Source of the DNA: Clostridiaceae bacterium
Lineage (GTDB): Bacteria; Bacillota_A; Clostridia; Acetivibrionales; Acetivibrionaceae
Direction: 5' to 3'
Assembly: GCA_012513545.1 (NCBI GenBank)
Contig: JAAZCB010000670.1
Location: 1 to 9,494 of the forward strand
DNA length: 9,494 bases
Position 1 is the stretch's first letter. Every line of letters starts with the position of its first letter. Both the position numbers and the translations under genes were made by a program. The notes beneath the pieces were generated by a model. It was not told the DNA's origin. It searched no databases and was given only the letters and a program-made list of their open reading frames with translations. This document shows, one piece after another, positions 7,352 through 9,494 of the stretch.

Positions 7352-7352
7352 T

Positions 7353-7535
7353 CTAATTCAATATCTCATTACGAGCAGGAAGACTGTTTAATACAACATT
7401 CTGAATCCTTATTTCTTCCTGAAGCTTTTTTTGCTCTTCCTTTAATTCATTTACAGTGTTTGTTAACTTTTCATTCTCGTCAACTAATACCTTTAACAAA
7501 TCTCTGATTTCAAGAAATATCTTACCTTCCTTCAT
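7353..7535 (-). CDS. Small coiled-coil protein of unknown function
   Basis: Sixty residues, ATG start, preceded by a G-rich site (GGGGGGA) eight bases upstream. I do not recognise a named family. Residues about 8-46 show a heptad-like pattern of Leu, Ile and Val with many Glu and Lys (DLLKVLVDENEKL, VNELKEEQKKLQEEI), so a parallel dimeric or higher coiled coil is likely. No signal peptide, cysteine or membrane segment is present, so it is probably cytoplasmic. It has a good extended -10 promoter overlapped by an inverted repeat, and it is divergent from the OadG-like gene. Size and composition recall ZapB- or YabA-like scaffold proteins, but there is no motif to support that. The promoter, ribosome binding site and charge pattern favour a real gene. 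Confidence 0.65.
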   Translation of the reverse strand: MKEGKIFLEIRDLLKVLVDENEKLTNTVNELKEEQKKLQEEIRIQNVVLNSLPARNEILN

Positions 7536-7589
7536 TATATAATCCCCCCGTTAAACTAAAAATAAAACATATAAAAATTACGTGATTTA

Positions 7590-7611
7590 TATAATAACGC
7601 ATATTATTATA
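7590..7611. promoter_or_regulatory. Inverted repeat over the coiled-coil gene -10 box, candidate operator
   Basis: TATAATAA (7590-7597) and TTATTATA (7604-7611) are perfect 8-bp arms around CGCATA. The right arm contains the -10 of the minus-strand promoter, so a bound protein would block transcription start. The sequence is AT-only in the arms, so chance symmetry is possible. Confidence 0.35.
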
Positions 7612-7632
7612 ACAAATTTTTTTGGATGTGAA
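7606..7632 (-). promoter_or_regulatory. Extended -10 promoter for the coiled-coil gene
   Basis: On the minus strand TGT-TATAAT (7606-7614) is a consensus extended -10. A TTCACA at 7627-7632 is a weak -35 with 15-bp spacing, acceptable for an extended -10 promoter. Transcription would begin near 7599, about 64 nt before the ATG. Confidence 0.6.
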
Positions 7633-7705
7633 TACAAATTTTATGTTTATAAGAAATCTATAAAACTAAAACCTATTTTCAATAGCAATTAACAATTCTG
7701 ATATG

Positions 7706-7734
7706 TTGACTAAATCAACGCATTGTGATAACTT
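7706..7734 (+). promoter_or_regulatory. Possible promoter for the OadG-like gene
   Basis: TTGACT (7706-7711) is a good -35. At 17 bp spacing the -10 would be TAACTT, a poor match, lying inside the palindrome at 7724-7741. The -35 itself is inside a second short inverted repeat GTTGA-CTAAA-TCAAC (7705-7719). The arrangement suggests a weak, controlled promoter. Confidence 0.35.
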
Positions 7735-7741
7735 TATCACA
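7724..7741. promoter_or_regulatory. Strong palindrome, candidate operator of the OadG-like gene
   Basis: TGTGATAA-CT-TTATCACA has perfect 8-bp arms around two bases and sits 41 bp before the ATG of the OadG-like gene, over its probable -10. The outer TGTGA...TCACA recalls Crp/Fnr and Rex sites, but the spacing here is 8 bp rather than the usual 6, so I do not assign it to either. Confidence 0.5.
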
Positions 7742-7781
7742 GTAGAAAAGAATAATTTCCATACAAGGAGGCACTGTAAAT

Positions 7782-8114
7782 ATGGGGACCGGTGATTTTT
7801 TTTCCAATGGAATGTTTTTTGCTTTGATAGCAATTATCGCTGTATTTATTGTTACTTTTATATTTCTTAAAAATTCTGCCAACAGGAATAATACTTCCGA
7901 TGAATCAAGACAGACTAATGATAATACCATTTCAGAGTCTTCGGGTATAACGGACGAAAATCTTATTGCTGTTTTAACTGCCGCAGTACTGGCAAGTATG
8001 GGAAAAGGGCCTGAATACAAAATCAGGGTAACGTCTTTCAGGCGAATTCCACAGTCATCCCCGACATGGAATATGGCAGGCAGAACTGACAACACTTCCG
8101 ATGGACTAAATTAA
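7782..8114 (+). CDS. OadG-like small membrane protein (decarboxylase gamma-subunit family)
   Basis: 110 residues with one N-terminal transmembrane segment (about 11-29, FFALIAIIAVFIVTFIFL), a Ser/Asn/Asp-rich linker (31-55) and a conserved-looking tail. The tail contains DENLIAVLTAAVLASMG (58-74), KIRVTSFRRIP (80-90) and SPTWNMAGR (93-101). In clostridia this tail type is seen in gamma-subunit-like proteins of the sodium-pumping biotin-dependent decarboxylases, where the gamma subunit assembles the complex and binds zinc. Family assignment is from memory of that pattern and moderate. The ATG follows AAGGAGG by ten bases. No carboxyltransferase, biotin carrier or beta pump gene is in the window, so it is an orphan here. 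It is divergent from the coiled-coil gene and ends 30 bp from the convergent amidohydrolase. Confidence 0.75.
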   Translation: MGTGDFFSNGMFFALIAIIAVFIVTFIFLKNSANRNNTSDESRQTNDNTISESSGITDENLIAVLTAAVLASMGKGPEYKIRVTSFRRIPQSSPTWNMAGRTDNTSDGLN

Positions 8115-8144
8115 TAGCAGCATAATAAGAAAAAATTTATTGCT

Positions 8145-9014
8145 TCATATTTTTATCTTAAACATTTTTAACGCGTTTTCGCCAAGAATATGCTTTTTTT
8201 GCTTTTCACTAAGGTTTAATCCTATAATCCTTCTTAAATCAGGTCCAGGGCTTCCCCATGGATAGTCCGAACCAAAAACAACTCTGTCCGCACCAATCCT
8301 GTTAACAACCTGTACCACAATATCGTCATCAGGCCAGCTTGGTTCATTAAATTTACGAATAGGATCATAGCCGGTAATTACTATTGATGTATCAAAAAAT
8401 ACATTTCCGTAGTATTGAGACACCTTAAAAACATCCTCGACGTTTCCATCCGCCATATGAGTAAGTACAAAAGGGATATTACCATACTTTTCAATAACCG
8501 GTATAATCATGTCAAGATCAGAGAATTCATTAAGCCTTGCATTTGATACTCTTCCGCAATGAAAAACAATTGGAAATGAAATATCATTGCAAAACTCATA
8601 CAAATTAGCAAGCTTTTTATCATTCGGATAGAAGCCCTGAGCCATTGGATGGAACTTGATTCCTCTGGCACCCTCCCTTATATATTCCTCCAGCAAACTT
8701 ACCATACAGCCTTCCATTTCAGGGTGAAAGCTCACCAGTGTAATGAGCTTGTCATGCTCTCTTGTAACACCCAATGCCCATTTGTTGTTGCTGTGTATTA
8801 TTTTAGCAGGAGCAAAGTTTGCCATAACGCTGTAGTCTATTCCTTCAAGACTCATATTCATAATCACATCATCTATTGTTCCATTGCCAGGATTGTCAAA
8901 CCTGATATCATACATCAGGTTAAAAGAAGTTATAATCTTTTTTGAAACCTCATCAGAGGAGAAGGTATGGATATGTCCATCAACTACTATATAATCTTCA
9001 ACCACTATAATCAA
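8145..9014 (-). CDS. Metal-dependent amidohydrolase (amidohydrolase_2-like TIM barrel)
   Basis: Cytoplasmic hydrolase or decarboxylase of unknown substrate, 289 residues. The metal-site pattern is readable in order: VDGHIHTF (His14, His16), IKFHPMAQG (His122), VFHCG (His152), LTHMADG (His186) and VFGSDYPWG (Asp250). This is the layout of the amidohydrolase_2 family, which includes gamma-resorcylate decarboxylase and related enzymes. Barrel strands end at the expected places and the tail ILGENALKMF is typical. No signal peptide is visible. The best start is TTG (9012-9014), since AAGGGAAAG sits six bases upstream. A GTG at 9003-9005 is the alternative. It shares a compact divergent promoter region with the phosphoglycerate mutase and has no metabolic neighbour that would indicate its substrate. 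Confidence 0.88.
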   Translation of the reverse strand: MIIVVEDYIVVDGHIHTFSSDEVSKKIITSFNLMYDIRFDNPGNGTIDDVIMNMSLEGIDYSVMANFAPAKIIHSNNKWALGVTREHDKLITLVSFHPEMEGCMVSLLEEYIREGARGIKFHPMAQGFYPNDKKLANLYEFCNDISFPIVFHCGRVSNARLNEFSDLDMIIPVIEKYGNIPFVLTHMADGNVEDVFKVSQYYGNVFFDTSIVITGYDPIRKFNEPSWPDDDIVVQVVNRIGADRVVFGSDYPWGSPGPDLRRIIGLNLSEKQKKHILGENALKMFKIKI

Positions 9015-9065
9015 CTGCTTTCCCTTATTATACTAATCCATCTATGATATAAATTCAACATATAC

Positions 9066-9094
9066 ATTATAAATTAATGCTCCATATTATGCAA
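9066..9094 (-). promoter_or_regulatory. Promoter of the amidohydrolase gene
   Basis: On the minus strand -35 TTGCAT (9089-9094) and perfect -10 TATAAT (9066-9071) are separated by 17 bp. Start of transcription would be near 9059, about 45 nt before the TTG codon. A second TATAAT next to the ribosome binding site is too close to be used. Confidence 0.65.
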
Positions 9095-9104
9095 TCGTTT
9101 GCAT
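9089..9104. promoter_or_regulatory. Palindrome formed by back-to-back -35 boxes
   Basis: ATGCAA-TCGT-TTGCAT has perfect 6-bp arms around four bases. Each arm is the -35 box of one of two divergent promoters. A single dimeric protein bound here would affect both genes. It may also be simple promoter symmetry. Confidence 0.5.
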
Positions 9105-9126
9105 CTATAATAAAGTTTGCTATAAT
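9099..9126 (+). promoter_or_regulatory. Promoter of the phosphoglycerate mutase gene
   Basis: -35 TTGCAT (9099-9104), 16-bp spacer, extended -10 TGC-TATAAT (9118-9126). Transcription would begin near 9133, about 37 nt before the ATG. The perfect -10 with its TG extension suggests strong constitutive expression, fitting a glycolytic gene. Confidence 0.75.
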
Positions 9127-9169
9127 GTAATAGTTAAAACAAACTAATTTGTAAAGGAACTGATATAGT

Positions 9170-9494
9170 ATGAAATATGTGTTGATTCTTGGCGATGGGA
9201 TGGCGGATTATCCCTTGCAGCAATTGGATAACAAAACGCCTCTGCAATATGCCCATAAGCCTAATATAGACTTTCTTGCACAAAATGGAGAGGTTGGTAT
9301 GGTAAAAACAATTCCTGATGGTATACCTCCTGGAAGTGATGCCGCCAATCTATCAGTCATGGGATATAATCCGAAAGAATTCTACACAGGGCGCTCTCCA
9401 CTTGAAGCTGTAAGTATGGGTATTAACCTGACGGATACAGATGTTGCATTAAGATGCAACCTGGTTACCCTGTCCGAAAGTGAAGAATACAAAG
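9170..9494 (+). CDS. apgM: Cofactor-independent phosphoglycerate mutase, archaeal type, 3' end outside window
   Basis: Interconverts 3- and 2-phosphoglycerate in glycolysis and gluconeogenesis through a metal-bound phosphoserine, without 2,3-bisphosphoglycerate. Only the first 108 codons are present. The alkaline-phosphatase-superfamily start [15 protein letters not shown] carries metal ligand Asp9. [15 protein letters not shown] (52-66) holds the likely catalytic Ser56. [10 protein letters not shown] (71-80) is the usual next block. This is the ApgM family found in archaea and many clostridia, distinct from GpmI and GpmA. The ATG is preceded by AAAGGAA about ten bases upstream and by a strong extended -10 promoter. 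Some members of this family are annotated as phosphonopyruvate decarboxylase-related or homoserine kinase-like, but the start matches ApgM well. Confidence 0.92.
   Translation, partial: MKYVLILGDGMADYPLQQLDNKTPLQYAHKPNIDFLAQNGEVGMVKTIPDGIPPGSDAANLSVMGYNPKEFYTGRSPLEAVSMGINLTDTDVALRCNLVTLSESEEYK

Larger units (their letters stand above)
7057..7352 (-). other. Upstream region of the response regulator, rich in inverted repeats
   Basis: No convincing gene. A reading frame of 78 codons (7060-7296) has no ribosome binding site and is built through the repeats, so I do not call it. The stretch holds an imperfect 20-bp palindrome at 7138-7157, a long inverted repeat at 7170-7214, and a near-perfect palindrome at 7280-7296. 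It also holds a possible promoter close to the regulator gene and a weak hairpin just after the coiled-coil gene. Confidence 0.6.

Noticed and set aside
7724..7741. Assignment of the palindrome as a Crp or Rex site
   Set aside because: The spacing between TGTGA and TCACA is 8 bp rather than 6, so the match to either consensus fails.
7715..8095. Minus-strand 126-codon frame
   Set aside because: It is opposite the OadG-like gene, which has a proper ribosome binding site, membrane segment and conserved tail.
8117..8144. Possible bidirectional terminator between the convergent OadG-like and amidohydrolase genes
   Set aside because: A weak stem with a two-base bulge (AGC..AATAA / TTATT.GCT) and no proper U-tract on either strand; placement is right but structure is unconvincing.
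9028..9033. TATAAT on the minus strand next to the amidohydrolase start as its promoter
   Set aside because: Transcription would start inside the ribosome binding site, and the best -35 is 20 bp away. The 9066-9094 promoter fits better.

Overview
The window reads as ordinary chromosome from an AT-rich Gram-positive anaerobe of the class Clostridia. The support is consensus AGGAGG-type ribosome binding sites, TATAAT promoters, U-tract hairpin terminators, an OmpR-type two-component pair of Firmicutes style, and an archaeal-type cofactor-independent phosphoglycerate mutase next to clostridial housekeeping genes. A cellulolytic Ruminiclostridium/Acetivibrio-like host is a guess from gene content, not a demonstrated assignment. 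No transposase, phage gene, CRISPR array, tRNA or rRNA was seen.

Layout. From the left, on the minus strand, come a membrane sensor-like protein cut by the window edge (1-607), endonuclease III nth (683-1321), glycogen synthase glgA (1502-2965, with its own terminator), a roughly 400-bp leader/intergenic gap, a membrane-anchored HtrA protease (3365-4723, with its own terminator), a HAMP sensor histidine kinase (4856-6370) and its OmpR-family response regulator (6370-7056). Next are about 300 bp rich in inverted repeats and a 60-residue coiled-coil protein (7353-7535). On the plus strand an orphan OadG-like small membrane protein (7782-8114) is divergent from the coiled-coil gene and convergent with an amidohydrolase (8145-9014, minus, TTG start). 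At the right edge the phosphoglycerate mutase gene begins on the plus strand (9170 onward, partial), divergent from the amidohydrolase.

How the genes fit together. The regulator, kinase and HtrA lie in one direction. The regulator and kinase overlap by one base. HtrA has a consensus promoter whose -35 box sits inside the last codons of the kinase gene. This resembles the CssRS/HtrA secretion-stress circuit of Bacillus and is the most coherent functional unit here. nth, glgA, the amidohydrolase and the phosphoglycerate mutase are separate repair or metabolic genes without obvious partners in view.

Nothing in the window amounts to a clearly new multi-gene system. The points worth a second look are regulatory: a divergent promoter whose two -35 boxes form a perfect palindrome, strong palindromes at the starts of the two small-protein genes, a cluster of inverted repeats before the response regulator, and an orphan OadG-like protein with no decarboxylase gene nearby.
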